Shown piece after piece: positions 35,370 through 44,047 of a stretch of 64,000 nt of DNA. Where the stretch lies: the NCBI RefSeq assembly GCF_900101765.1, contig NZ_LT627735.1:2821501-2885500 (forward strand), given 5' to 3'. The stretch is from Nonlabens sp. Hel1_33_55 (GTDB taxonomy: Bacteria > Bacteroidota > Bacteroidia > Flavobacteriales > Flavobacteriaceae). The notes below the pieces were generated by a model. It made no database searches, was not told the DNA's origin, and saw nothing but the letters and a program-made list of their open reading frames with translations. A program made the position numbers and the translations under genes. The number at the start of each line of letters is the position of its first letter. Position 1 is the first letter of the stretch.

Positions 35370-37475
35370 ATGAAAATGATATGCGCCGTTTGGGCTCTTT
35401 TTATTGGAGGTTTTGCATTTGCTCAAAGCGAGCTGGAAACCTTTCCCGTTTTTCCCGCTTGTGACAGCATAACCACAGCTTCCTCATTAGAAGAATGCTT
35501 CTATCAGGAGTTATATAACAGCCTGTATGATGTGATGCAAACCACAGCAGCAGACAGTACATCTGCAAAGGCGACTTTGCGTTTTGAGGTTGATCGCGAG
35601 GGAAGTTTTAATCCCATCATTTTTGATGCTCCTACAGCGTCTATTAAAGAATCGCTATATACCGCATTTGGCGAGCTGGAAACGATAGAACCTGCCATCT
35701 ACAACGGCAATCCTACCTTCATGCAGTTTATCGTCAACCTGCAACTTCCTATGAAGGAAAATGGATCCTTTTACATCTTCAATAGAAATGACGAGCAAGG
35801 CGATTCAAAGATGCAGGATGCTGGTGATGATATCGCTTTCGCGAAAGCGAACAACAATTACAGCACCATACAATCTGATAAATATGATGGACAAGAATTA
35901 AGGTCCAATGCAATAATCCCATTTTCATACCAGCGATACCAGCGGTATGAGGCAGCAATGAACAGAATAGGGAACAATGCACACACAGCCGTTAAGCCAT
36001 ACACGTTCAATTATGTAAGCGAATATTTTGACCTGGAAGAAGAGCGTAATTCGTTGCTTAAAGATGCCGGAACGTGGTTCGGTCGCAAGTTATGGAACGA
36101 GCATTTCTTTGAAGTAGCTGGAGAGGATTACTGGTTCGTGATCGATCCAGGAGTGGATCTACAGATAGGAAAAGACACAGGTGAGGAAGTAAATACTTTC
36201 AACAACACAAGGTTGGTGGCGTTGAATGGAGGCGTTGGGAAACAAATCACTTTTGGAGCAACCATACAGGAATCTCAAGGTCGTTTTGCCCAATATTTCA
36301 ATAGGGAAATAACCCAACGTGCACCAGATGGTGGTAATCCAGGTATTGTTCCTGGCCGTGGTATTGCAGAAGATGGCGGCGAAAATATCTATGATTATCC
36401 GGTTGCGACAGGTTATGTGAATTACAAGCCCAGCAAGTATTTTGATCTACAAATAGGTCATGGTCAACATTTTATAGGCGATGGTCATCGCTCACTGGTT
36501 TTGAGCGATAACTCGCAGCCGTTTCCGTATGTGAAAGTAAATGCCAAATTTTGGAAAATCGATTATACCGTTTTGTACACTTCGCTTAGAGACGTTCGTC
36601 CAGAAGTCACCGCAGATGATTCTTTCAGGACTAAATACATGACACATCATTATCTAAGCTGGAATGCCACTAAGCGTTTAACGCTTGGCTTCTTTGAAAG
36701 TGTGTTGTGGCAAGATGATAATGGAAGAGGTTTTGACTTCAACTATTTGAACCCATTGATCTTTTACCAGACGGTTGAACTTGAAACGGGATCTCGTGGC
36801 GGGAACGCATTATTAGGTGTCACTGGAAAATATAAAATCACAGACCGCTTGACAGGTTATGGACAATTAGTTCTAGATGAATTTTCTAGCGAGGCTGTTA
36901 CTAGCGGGAATGGAAGTTATCAAAACAAAAGCGCTTATCAGCTAGGTCTTAAATATCAAAATGCCTTTTCTGTTCCCAACCTTATGCTTCAAGCAGAATA
37001 CAATCGGGTTAGACCTTATACTTACAGTCACAACACGATCGTTTTAAATTACGGCAACAGTAATCAGGCGCTGGCGCATCCATGGGGCGCGAGTTTTTAT
37101 GAGGCCATTTTCATTGCTAGATATAGTAAGGATCGATGGTATGGAATTGCCAAAGCTATTTTAGGAGAACGTGGTTTTGATTTCTTGGCAAACGGAGACA
37201 ACGCTTATTATGGCGGTAATATTTACAGGACTGAAGATGATCGTATCGCAGATAATGGAAATGCAGTTGCTCAGGGTAACAATGCACCTTTTTATTATGG
37301 TGAGTTGGAAGCTGGTTATCTCATTAATCCCGCAAGCAATCTAAAGGTTTATGGACAGTTTATCTATCGCAATATTTCCCCAGAAATTGATAATGCTGTG
37401 GTTCAAGATGCGACGACAACCTGGTTTAATTTTGGTATAAGAACTGATATCAGCAATTGGGGTTTTGATCGATAA
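35370..37475 (+). CDS. remB: Gliding-motility protein RemB (Wzi-like barrel) with N-terminal TonB-CTD-like domain
   Basis: The protein has 701 residues from the ATG at 35370, which gives a clean signal peptide (MKMICAVWALFIGGFAFAQ). An ATG 54 nt upstream would spoil it. Residues 20-130 resemble the C-terminal domain of the two preceding TonB-like proteins (FPVFPACDS, LEECFYQEL, LRFEVDREGSFNPIIF) but lack the PKMTPG loop. Residues 170-701 look like a Wzi-type outer-membrane barrel (LQIGHGQHFIGDGHRSLVLS, FNYLNPLIFYQTVE). RemB affects gliding in F. johnsoniae, and its exact function is unknown. A perfect palindrome copy encodes AFAKA at 156-160, in the hydrophilic linker between the two parts. 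Confidence 0.82.
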   Translation: MKMICAVWALFIGGFAFAQSELETFPVFPACDSITTASSLEECFYQELYNSLYDVMQTTAADSTSAKATLRFEVDREGSFNPIIFDAPTASIKESLYTAFGELETIEPAIYNGNPTFMQFIVNLQLPMKENGSFYIFNRNDEQGDSKMQDAGDDIAFAKANNNYSTIQSDKYDGQELRSNAIIPFSYQRYQRYEAAMNRIGNNAHTAVKPYTFNYVSEYFDLEEERNSLLKDAGTWFGRKLWNEHFFEVAGEDYWFVIDPGVDLQIGKDTGEEVNTFNNTRLVALNGGVGKQITFGATIQESQGRFAQYFNREITQRAPDGGNPGIVPGRGIAEDGGENIYDYPVATGYVNYKPSKYFDLQIGHGQHFIGDGHRSLVLSDNSQPFPYVKVNAKFWKIDYTVLYTSLRDVRPEVTADDSFRTKYMTHHYLSWNATKRLTLGFFESVLWQDDNGRGFDFNYLNPLIFYQTVELETGSRGGNALLGVTGKYKITDRLTGYGQLVLDEFSSEAVTSGNGSYQNKSAYQLGLKYQNAFSVPNLMLQAEYNRVRPYTYSHNTIVLNYGNSNQALAHPWGASFYEAIFIARYSKDRWYGIAKAILGERGFDFLANGDNAYYGGNIYRTEDDRIADNGNAVAQGNNAPFYYGELEAGYLINPASNLKVYGQFIYRNISPEIDNAVVQDATTTWFNFGIRTDISNWGFDR
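35834..35849. repeat. Iterated palindrome, perfect copy (inside remB)
   Basis: CGCTTTCGCGAAAGCG, read as A-F-A-K-A (156-160) in the linker between the TonB-like and barrel parts of RemB. Confidence 0.95.
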
Positions 37476-37547
37476 CCCAATACTTTTAAGATCAGATTAC
37501 GATAGGATCAATAGCGATTGCGCTAATTTTAATTAGAATACATTATC

Positions 37548-38234
37548 ATGATAGGATATTATATAATAGGTGGTCTGGTATTTTTGATCAGTGCCTATGT
37601 GAGTAATAAGCTCAAATCGAAATTTAAGGAATACTCACAGATTCAACTCCAGAACGGATTAACAGGAGCACAAATCGCTGAAAAAATGCTGTCAGATAAC
37701 GGCATTACTGATGTTGATGTGATCTCAGTTAAAGGTCAGCTTACAGATCATTATAATCCATCCAAAAAAACAGTCAATCTTAGTGAACCTGTATATTCTC
37801 AACGTAACGCAGCTGCAGCAGCGGTTGCTGCACACGAGGTAGGTCATGCGGTGCAGCATGCTCGTGCCTACTCGTGGCTGGGAATACGTTCAAAATTGGT
37901 TCCTGTAGTAAGTATCGCCTCTAAATATTCTCAATGGGTACTTTTAGGTGGACTGGCACTTGCTGCGAGTACCGCTTTTGGAAGTTATGTATTGTTATTA
38001 GGAATTATTATGTACGGTATGGGAACGCTTTTTGCCTTTATCACATTGCCGGTTGAATATGATGCCAGTAACCGCGCACTAGCCTGGTTGGAGAATGAAA
38101 ACATGTTGACGCAAAACGAACATGCAGGAGCAAAGGACGCGCTCAAATGGGCAGCGCGCACCTATTTAGTAGCTGCTATAGGTTCATTAGCCACCTTGCT
38201 CTATTTCATCTCAATCTATATGCGTAGACGCTAG
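37548..38234 (+). CDS. Membrane zinc metallopeptidase (YugP-like)
   Basis: This 228-residue protein has an N-terminal membrane helix (about 3-20), a soluble stretch, and the zinc-binding motif H96-E-V-G-H100 within AAAAAVAAHEVGHAVQH. Further membrane segments follow (about 125-170 and 205-225). A third ligand is probably in the PVEYDASNRALAWLE region, where this family has a conserved Glu/Asp. The family resembles Bacillus YugP, with unknown substrates. The last 4 bp (CTAG) overlap the stop of the convergent saccharopine-dehydrogenase-family gene, so the two stops share bases. Confidence 0.88.
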   Translation: MIGYYIIGGLVFLISAYVSNKLKSKFKEYSQIQLQNGLTGAQIAEKMLSDNGITDVDVISVKGQLTDHYNPSKKTVNLSEPVYSQRNAAAAAVAAHEVGHAVQHARAYSWLGIRSKLVPVVSIASKYSQWVLLGGLALAASTAFGSYVLLLGIIMYGMGTLFAFITLPVEYDASNRALAWLENENMLTQNEHAGAKDALKWAARTYLVAAIGSLATLLYFISIYMRRR

Positions 38235-39595
38235 CGATGTAAAGCGTTGTAGCCTAGATAGGGAGTTTTGCTTTCGCGAAAGCGAATTCCATATTCCTCA
38301 AGTTCTTCTAGAATAGGTTCGTAGATTTCTTTGGAAATTGGGATTTGCACGCCATAAGATTTAATCGTTCCATTCAAGATGGCAAGTGCCGCAATGGCTA
38401 CGGGAAGTCCAACGGTTTTTGCCATGGCTGTTTGATGGTCGCCATCGCCCAGGCAGACCATTGTGCTGTCAATCTGCTTTTTCTCACCATCAATTTCATA
38501 ACCAAATTTGTGATACATGACAATCATATCCTTTTCGCCTTCTTTGAGCGTCCAGCTGTCTTCCAATATTTTCTGAAGCGCCATTGCTGGGGTCGCTTCT
38601 TGAATACCGATGGTTTTCTGGTTGTTAAAAAGATCTAGTTCAGCTAGTTTTTCCCACATGATGTCATCTTGATCAATTTTCAATTCATGACGCATTTTGA
38701 GCTCCACACTGTCAGTAGGTGAATATGGTAGAAAACTGTTTACAAACTCGCGATAAGTCATATTCATGGAATCATCGAGAATATAAGAGTCGTCTGTCAT
38801 TCCCAATTGCACGAACATGTTCCACGCCTTGCTAAAACCTACACGACGCATTGTGCCGCGATACAAAGTTGCTATATCGTCTAGACCATAAATCTCTCTG
38901 TACTGTAGGCTATTTCTATTAGCATAAGCTTCAAATCGACCATAATCATCCACTTCCAGAAATTCTGTCCTACGGAAAAGTCTGTGGTAAGGAATGTATT
39001 TATACTTATGTTCCTGAATAAACTTTGCAGCGCCACCTTGTCCAGCAACCACCACATTTCTGGGATTCCAGGTGAATTTATAATTCCATAGGTTGTTATC
39101 ATCTTCTGGAGCCACAAGGCCACCAGTAAATGATTCAAACAAAATCATTTTGCCACCTTTGTTTTTAATGCGATCAATCACTTGCATGGCGCTCATATGA
39201 TCAATTCCAGGATCAACTCCTATTTCATTCATCAGGACGAGTTTCTTTTCCTTGGCTTGCGCGTCTAAAGCTTTCATTTCTGGACTCACATAGCTTGCAG
39301 TAACCATGTTTTTTCCCATTTCAACACAGTCTTTTGCAACCTCAATATGAAATCTAGCGGGCAGCATGGAGATAACAATATCGGCCGCTTTGATTTGTTC
39401 TTTTCTAGCTTGGGCATTGAAGATGTCCAGCTCAATCGCGGCGGCATTTTGATTATCCTGAGTAAGCTTTGTTGCCGCTTCGATGGATTTGTCTGCTATT
39501 GTAATTTTTAGATGTTCCTTTTCTGCTTTCTTTATTAGGTAATCAACTAGTACTCCTGTGGATTTTCCAGCACCTATAATTAAGATGTGTCGCAT
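38231..39595 (-). CDS. Saccharopine dehydrogenase family protein
   Basis: This 454-residue protein has an N-terminal Rossmann fold (MRHILIIGAGKSTGVLVDYL, glycine-rich loop at about 8-14) and the saccharopine dehydrogenase C-terminal fold (GVDPGIDHMSAMQVIDRI, FTGGLVAPEDDNNLWNYKFT). Such proteins act in lysine degradation or related reductive amination, and substrate specificity cannot be fixed from sequence. No lysine-ketoglutarate reductase domain or partner gene is adjacent. The C-terminal tail carries a palindrome copy read as R-F-R-E-S (438-442), about a dozen residues from the end. It is divergent from the DUF423 gene. Confidence 0.88.
   Translation of the reverse strand: MRHILIIGAGKSTGVLVDYLIKKAEKEHLKITIADKSIEAATKLTQDNQNAAAIELDIFNAQARKEQIKAADIVISMLPARFHIEVAKDCVEMGKNMVTASYVSPEMKALDAQAKEKKLVLMNEIGVDPGIDHMSAMQVIDRIKNKGGKMILFESFTGGLVAPEDDNNLWNYKFTWNPRNVVVAGQGGAAKFIQEHKYKYIPYHRLFRRTEFLEVDDYGRFEAYANRNSLQYREIYGLDDIATLYRGTMRRVGFSKAWNMFVQLGMTDDSYILDDSMNMTYREFVNSFLPYSPTDSVELKMRHELKIDQDDIMWEKLAELDLFNNQKTIGIQEATPAMALQKILEDSWTLKEGEKDMIVMYHKFGYEIDGEKKQIDSTMVCLGDGDHQTAMAKTVGLPVAIAALAILNGTIKSYGVQIPISKEIYEPILEELEEYGIRFRESKTPYLGYNALHR
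38269..38284. repeat. Iterated palindrome, 15 of 16 bases (inside saccharopine dehydrogenase family gene)
   Basis: TGCTTTCGCGAAAGCG on the plus strand. The 14-bp core is perfect. It is read from the minus strand as R-F-R-E-S near the C-terminus. Confidence 0.9.
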
Positions 39596-39648
39596 TGCTG
39601 TTGTAATTTTGGTTGAAGTTAAAATTCTTCACTTACATAACCCTTAAA

Positions 39649-40035
39649 ATGGAAAAGAAGTTATTGATAACAGGTAGTGTTTTTATGCTCGTAGCGGTTG
39701 TGCTAGGTGCAATGGCTGCCCATGCCTTAGAGAACTACCTAACTGACGATCAGCTGCGTAGTTTTGAGACTGGAGTGAGGTATCAAGTGTATCACGGTCT
39801 CGCGTTGATGATATTTTCCCAGGTAAAGATTTTATCTAATAGCTCCAAGAATGTTTTGTGGATCCTATTTACTGCCGGTACTGTCTTATTTAGTTGGAGT
39901 ATTTTTTTACTATCAACGGGATCTATTTATGGAATCGATGCTCGTTTTTTAGGCCCCATTACACCCATTGGTGGTTTGTTGTTGATCAGCGGTTGGATTT
40001 ATGGAATTGTTAAAGTTAGCTTATATAAATTATAG
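39649..40035 (+). CDS. DUF423 family membrane protein
   Basis: This is a 128-residue protein from the ATG at 39649 (MEKKLLITGSVFMLVAV). A TTG further upstream is open but would add a non-homologous extension. It has four hydrophobic segments and the family signature GAMAAHALENYL followed by FETGVRYQVYHGLALMIF, then GPITPIGGLLLISGW near the end. DUF423 proteins are small inner-membrane proteins of unknown function found throughout bacteria. It is a single gene followed by the pckA promoter. Confidence 0.9.
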   Translation: MEKKLLITGSVFMLVAVVLGAMAAHALENYLTDDQLRSFETGVRYQVYHGLALMIFSQVKILSNSSKNVLWILFTAGTVLFSWSIFLLSTGSIYGIDARFLGPITPIGGLLLISGWIYGIVKVSLYKL

Positions 40036-40040
40036 AATGC

Positions 40041-40072
40041 TTGCCTGAGAGGACTTTAAATTTCTACTTTTG
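40041..40072 (+). promoter_or_regulatory. Probable promoter of pckA
   Basis: TTG at 40041-40043 and TACTTTTG at 40065-40072 are separated by 21 nt, slightly longer than the 19-nt ideal. The -7 box lies 27 nt before the ATG. Confidence 0.5.
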
Positions 40073-40099
40073 CAAAAACAACTTGAATTTCACTAAATT

Positions 40100-41707
40100 A
40101 TGGCTTCTAACAAAGTAGCAACGCAAACGATTTCGTTATCTAATTTTGGTATCAACAATTCAAAAATCAATTATCAATTAAGTCCTGAAGAGCTTCAGGC
40201 AATTTCGGTTAAAGATTATGGAGGTAAAGAGACTAATAATGGTATTCTTGCCATCAACACTGGTGAATTTACAGGGCGATCGCCTATGGATCGATTCATT
40301 GTAAAAGATCAAGTAACTGATGAGTTAGTCTGGTGGGGAAATGTAAACATCCCATTTAATAAAAAAGACTTTGACAATCTATTGGTTCGCGTTACAGATT
40401 ACCTCGATGGTAAAGAACTTTTTGTACGCGATGCATATGCTTGCGCACATCAGGATTACCGTTTAAACTTGAGAGTCATTAATGAGTATCCATGGTCAAA
40501 TATGTTTGCTTATAACATGTTTTTGAGACCTGATCAGGAAGAATTGAATTCATTCTCTCCAGAATGGACGATTATCAACGCTCCAGGTTTTATGGCAGAT
40601 CCTAAGATCGACCGCACGCGCCAGCACAACTTTGCGATTTTAAACTTTACTGATAAAATTGCACTTATTGGTGGTACTGGTTATACTGGCGAGATCAAAA
40701 AGGGAATATTTAGTGCACTTAATTTTATACTACCCGTTTATAAGAATACATTGCCTATGCACTGTAGTGCAAACGTTGGTAAAGATGGAAATACAGCCAT
40801 ATTTTTTGGATTGAGCGGTACAGGAAAAACTACCCTTTCTACAGATCCAGAAAGAGAATTGATAGGTGACGATGAACATGGCTGGACTGCCAGCAATGAA
40901 GTGTTCAATTTTGAAGGTGGTTGTTATGCAAAAGTGATAAATCTTAATGCAGAACAAGAGCCAGAAATCTTCAACGCTATCAAACCAGGAGCAATCCTTG
41001 AAAATGTGGTTTTGAATGATGATGGATCTGTAAATTTTGAGGATACTTCTATCACACAAAATACACGAGTTAGTTATCCTATTCACCATATTGATAACAT
41101 CAAGGAGCCTTCAGTTGGTAAAAATCCAAAGAATATTTTCTTTTTGACGGCAGATGCTTTCGGTGTTTTGCCTCCTATCTCTAAACTAACGCCAGGTCAG
41201 GCAGCTTACCATTTTATTAGTGGTTATACCGCAAAAGTTGCGGGAACTGAAGCTGGAGTTACAGAACCACAGCCTAGCTTTTCTGCATGCTTTGGTGCGC
41301 CATTTATGCCACTACACCCAACTAAGTACGCACAAATGCTTAGTAATAAGATGAAAGAACAAGGTGTCACTGTATGGTTAATAAATACCGGTTGGACTGG
41401 TGGACCTTATGGTGTAGGTCACCGCATGCCTCTTAAGTATACAAGAGCTATGATTAAGGCGGCATTAGATGGTTCACTTGAAGCGGCTAATAAAGATAAT
41501 TACCATACTCATTCTATGTTCGGACTTGCACAGCCACGAGTGGTTCCCAATGTCCCAACTGAGGTGTTGAGTCCAAGAAAATCATGGAATAATGATACAG
41601 GTTACTACGAGACTGCGGCTAAATTGACGCGCTTTTTCAGAGAGAACTTTAAGAAGTTTGAAGGTCAGGCTAGTCCAGAGATCATTGCTGGTGGTCCATT
41701 GAAATAA
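40100..41707 (+). CDS. pckA: Phosphoenolpyruvate carboxykinase (ATP)
   Basis: This 535-residue enzyme of gluconeogenesis converts oxaloacetate and ATP to PEP, ADP and CO2. Family motifs are all present: RSPMDRFIV near the start, HCSANVG, the kinase-1a P-loop GLSGTGKTTLSTDP, the metal-binding LIGDDEHGW, and NTGWTGGPYGVGHRM. The length matches the ATP-dependent family, not the GTP one. It is a single gene with its own promoter and a strong terminator. Together with the malic enzyme upstream it allows PEP to be formed from C4 acids, consistent with growth on peptides or organic acids. Confidence 0.97.
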   Translation: MASNKVATQTISLSNFGINNSKINYQLSPEELQAISVKDYGGKETNNGILAINTGEFTGRSPMDRFIVKDQVTDELVWWGNVNIPFNKKDFDNLLVRVTDYLDGKELFVRDAYACAHQDYRLNLRVINEYPWSNMFAYNMFLRPDQEELNSFSPEWTIINAPGFMADPKIDRTRQHNFAILNFTDKIALIGGTGYTGEIKKGIFSALNFILPVYKNTLPMHCSANVGKDGNTAIFFGLSGTGKTTLSTDPERELIGDDEHGWTASNEVFNFEGGCYAKVINLNAEQEPEIFNAIKPGAILENVVLNDDGSVNFEDTSITQNTRVSYPIHHIDNIKEPSVGKNPKNIFFLTADAFGVLPPISKLTPGQAAYHFISGYTAKVAGTEAGVTEPQPSFSACFGAPFMPLHPTKYAQMLSNKMKEQGVTVWLINTGWTGGPYGVGHRMPLKYTRAMIKAALDGSLEAANKDNYHTHSMFGLAQPRVVPNVPTEVLSPRKSWNNDTGYYETAAKLTRFFRENFKKFEGQASPEIIAGGPLK

Positions 41708-41725
41708 TAGATTTTTCTTTAAAGT

Positions 41726-41760
41726 AAAAACGTCCCATTCAGCTGAATGGGACGTTTTTT
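41726..41760. terminator. Terminator after pckA (bidirectional form)
   Basis: AAAAACGTCCCATTCAG / CTGAATGGGACGTTTTT is a nearly perfect inverted repeat with A and T runs on both sides. It lies between the convergent pckA and hemD. Confidence 0.9.
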
Positions 41761-41784
41761 ATTATTTAGGATTTTGAGAAGTTA

Positions 41785-41800
41785 CGCTTTCGCGAAAGCG
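41785..41800. repeat. Iterated palindrome, perfect copy (intergenic)
   Basis: CGCTTTCGCGAAAGCG between the pckA terminator and the 3' end of hemD. It is the only intergenic copy in a convergent gap. Confidence 0.95.
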
Positions 41801-41820
41801 TCATCATTCAACAAATTATA

Positions 41821-42561
41821 TCAACCTAAGGTCTTTATATAATTTTCAATAGCCATGGTCATGGAAGGTGATTCTGGAGTAGGTGCTTGAATATCGATGC
41901 GCAGGCCTTTATCCTTAGCAGCCTGACTGGTCGTGTTTCCATAAACAGCGATTCTAGTGCCGTCTTGCTTGAATTCCGGAAAATTCTGAAACAAGGACTC
42001 TATCCCACTAGGGCTAAAGAAAACCAAAACATCATACTTCACATTTGCAAGGTCTGAAAGATCGCTGATGACAGTTTTAAAAAAAGTAGCCATTTTCCAT
42101 TTGATACCTAACTCATCCAGTTGCTCAGGAACGAGGTCCTTAAGTTTATCTGTAGTAGGTAAAAGGAACGATTCGTTTTTGTGTTTCTTGATCAATGGCA
42201 TCAACTCTGGAAACGTGCGTTTGCCTACATAGATTTTACGCTTTCTGTACACCACGTATTTTTGAAGGTAATATGCTACAGCTTCACTCTGGCAGAAATA
42301 TTTTAGGGTGTCTGGAATTTTGTAACGCATCTCTTCTGCCACTCTAAAAAAGTGGTCCACACTATTGCGGCTAGTAAGAATGATGGCAGTGTATTTACTG
42401 AGGTCGACTTTCTGCTCGCGAACCTCTTTTGCAGATACGCCTTCTACATGAATAAAGGAGCGAAAATCAATCTTGACCTTAGTCCGATCAACGAGACTTT
42501 GGTAAGGTGAATTTTCCATTTTAGGTTCAGGTTGGGAAACTAAAATCGTTTTCACTTTCAT
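41821..42561 (-). CDS. hemD: Uroporphyrinogen-III synthase
   Basis: The protein has 246 residues from the ATG at 42561 (MKVKTILVSQPEPK); an in-frame ATG two codons earlier is equally possible. HemD cyclises hydroxymethylbilane to uroporphyrinogen III with inversion of ring D. Two alpha/beta lobes are visible, with YTAIILTSRNSVDHFF in the first and DVLVFFSPSGIESLF in the second, matching the conserved TSxxAV and FTSPSGV-type segments. Sequence identity in this family is low, but the segment pattern and the companion DUF4271 gene support the call. Other haem-synthesis genes are not adjacent. Confidence 0.88.
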   Translation of the reverse strand: MKVKTILVSQPEPKMENSPYQSLVDRTKVKIDFRSFIHVEGVSAKEVREQKVDLSKYTAIILTSRNSVDHFFRVAEEMRYKIPDTLKYFCQSEAVAYYLQKYVVYRKRKIYVGKRTFPELMPLIKKHKNESFLLPTTDKLKDLVPEQLDELGIKWKMATFFKTVISDLSDLANVKYDVLVFFSPSGIESLFQNFPEFKQDGTRIAVYGNTTSQAAKDKGLRIDIQAPTPESPSMTMAIENYIKTLG

Positions 42562-42588
42562 ACGCATTTTTCTTTATTGGTAAAGGGT

Positions 42589-43275
42589 TCACACCGTAAT
42601 GTACTTATACAAAAGCAGGTAGGGTGCGATTTCAAGCGCGCAAAGATACAAAATAAAATAGAAAAATGAAGTGGTGATCAGATTGAGGTGGTTATAAAAA
42701 ACCAAAAAATGATAGATAAAAATTACGACGCCAGCGATGGCAGCGACCACTAATATAAAACTGTTTGAGGATGGGAAAACATAGTACATAAAAATCACTA
42801 CGACCATCAATAAAACACTTAAAGCAGCACGGTAAAGATTGCGTTCATGGTCAATGGATGTCAACAAATCATCAAAACTTGCCACTGTTGCCAACAATTT
42901 TGAGAGGTAATGTTTAAAGATTAGAAAAGCGCTTACTGCAGTTAGAATAAGAACGAAATCTGTGAAGCCTCTATCGCTAGATGGAGTGTCAACTAGCTTG
43001 AAGATGATTAAGGAAATACTAATCCCATAAATGATTAGACCAATGTATCTGTAAGAATGATGATTGTCAACCCTTCCATCTTGTGATATCTTGATAAATC
43101 TGGAACTTACATAAACGCTCAAGAACTCTGTGAGTGGCAGTGTGGTAAATTGTCTTGCCAGTGCCACAGATAGCATACACCCAAATATGATCAGGCTAAT
43201 CCAGTCAAGCGATTCAGTAATACGATAGAGCGCATCCATAGGATCGTAAAAATAAGAGGATTTTGTGATCGTCAA
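42589..43275 (-). CDS. DUF4271 membrane protein
   Basis: This 228-residue integral membrane protein has about six or seven hydrophobic segments (for example WISLIIFGCMLSVALA, YIGLIIYGISISLIIF and LVVAAIAGVVIFIYHFLVF). It fits the Bacteroidota family DUF4271, which commonly sits directly upstream of hemD as it does here, with 27 nt between. The function is unknown. The link to hemD suggests co-transcription rather than a proven role in tetrapyrrole synthesis. It is divergent from the glycosyltransferase at 43316, with only 40 bp for both promoters. Confidence 0.82.
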   Translation of the reverse strand: MTITKSSYFYDPMDALYRITESLDWISLIIFGCMLSVALARQFTTLPLTEFLSVYVSSRFIKISQDGRVDNHHSYRYIGLIIYGISISLIIFKLVDTPSSDRGFTDFVLILTAVSAFLIFKHYLSKLLATVASFDDLLTSIDHERNLYRAALSVLLMVVVIFMYYVFPSSNSFILVVAAIAGVVIFIYHFLVFYNHLNLITTSFFYFILYLCALEIAPYLLLYKYITV

Positions 43276-43315
43276 GAAAAGTCAGCAGTATAATTTCTTA
43301 CTTTTGTGAGCTTCT

Positions 43316-44047
43316 ATGAACCCTACAATAGTCATCATACCAACCTACAACGAGCGGGAAAATATCACGCTCATGATTGATGCGGTATTAGGCGATTATC
43401 CGGGAATTCATTTGCTGGTAGTAGATGATAATTCGCCAGATGGAACGGCTGCATTAGTAAAGGAAAAAATGGCAGATTTTCCTGATCGACTTTTTCTTGA
43501 GGTTAGAAAAAAAAAATCGGGATTGGGAACGGCCTATATCCATGGTTTCAAATGGGCGATGTCGCGTGATTATGAGTATGTATTTGAGATGGATGCAGAT
43601 TTTTCACACAATCCGGCAGACATTCAGCTATTGTATGACGCCTGTGCCATTCACGGTGCAGATCTCGCTATAGGAAGCCGTTATGTGAAAGGAGTAAATG
43701 TGGTTAATTGGCCCATGTCAAGAGTTCTTTTGTCTTATTTGGCTTCAAAATATGTCAGATTTGTCACTAGAATGGACATTCACGACACCACGGCTGGATT
43801 CAAATGCTTTAAAGTTTCGCTTTTGCGAAAGCTGAATCTCGACAAGATTAGATTTGTAGGATATGCTTTTCAGATAGAAATGAAATTTAAGGCCTACTTA
43901 TTGAAAGCAACTATTGTAGAAATACCAGTCATATTTACTGATCGCCGAAGAGGCCAGTCAAAAATGAGTACTGGAATTATAGGAGAAGCCGTTACCGGTA
44001 TATTGAAAATGAAAATGAAAAGCCTAATAGGCACGTTGGAAGTATGA
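43316..44047 (+). CDS. GT2 polyprenyl-phosphate mannose/glucose synthase-like protein
   Basis: This 243-residue family-2 glycosyltransferase resembles dolichyl-phosphate mannose synthase. The N-terminal nucleotide-sugar site reads VIIPTYNERENI and VVDDNSPDGTA, the metal-binding DxD is FEMDADFSHNP, and the acceptor loop contains SRYVKGVNVVNWP. It lacks the C-terminal membrane anchor seen in some relatives. It would load a sugar on a polyprenyl carrier for outer glycan synthesis. A TACTTTTG box ends 9 nt before the ATG. A decayed palindrome copy (43818) reads S-L-L-R-K-L. Its stop overlaps the pyrC start (ATGA). Confidence 0.88.
   Translation: MNPTIVIIPTYNERENITLMIDAVLGDYPGIHLLVVDDNSPDGTAALVKEKMADFPDRLFLEVRKKKSGLGTAYIHGFKWAMSRDYEYVFEMDADFSHNPADIQLLYDACAIHGADLAIGSRYVKGVNVVNWPMSRVLLSYLASKYVRFVTRMDIHDTTAGFKCFKVSLLRKLNLDKIRFVGYAFQIEMKFKAYLLKATIVEIPVIFTDRRRGQSKMSTGIIGEAVTGILKMKMKSLIGTLEV
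43818..43833. repeat. Iterated palindrome, two mismatches (inside GT2 gene)
   Basis: CGCTTTTGCGAAAGCT, read in the third frame as S-L-L-R-K-L. It is either a decayed copy or a chance resemblance, and the weakest member of the set. Confidence 0.5.
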
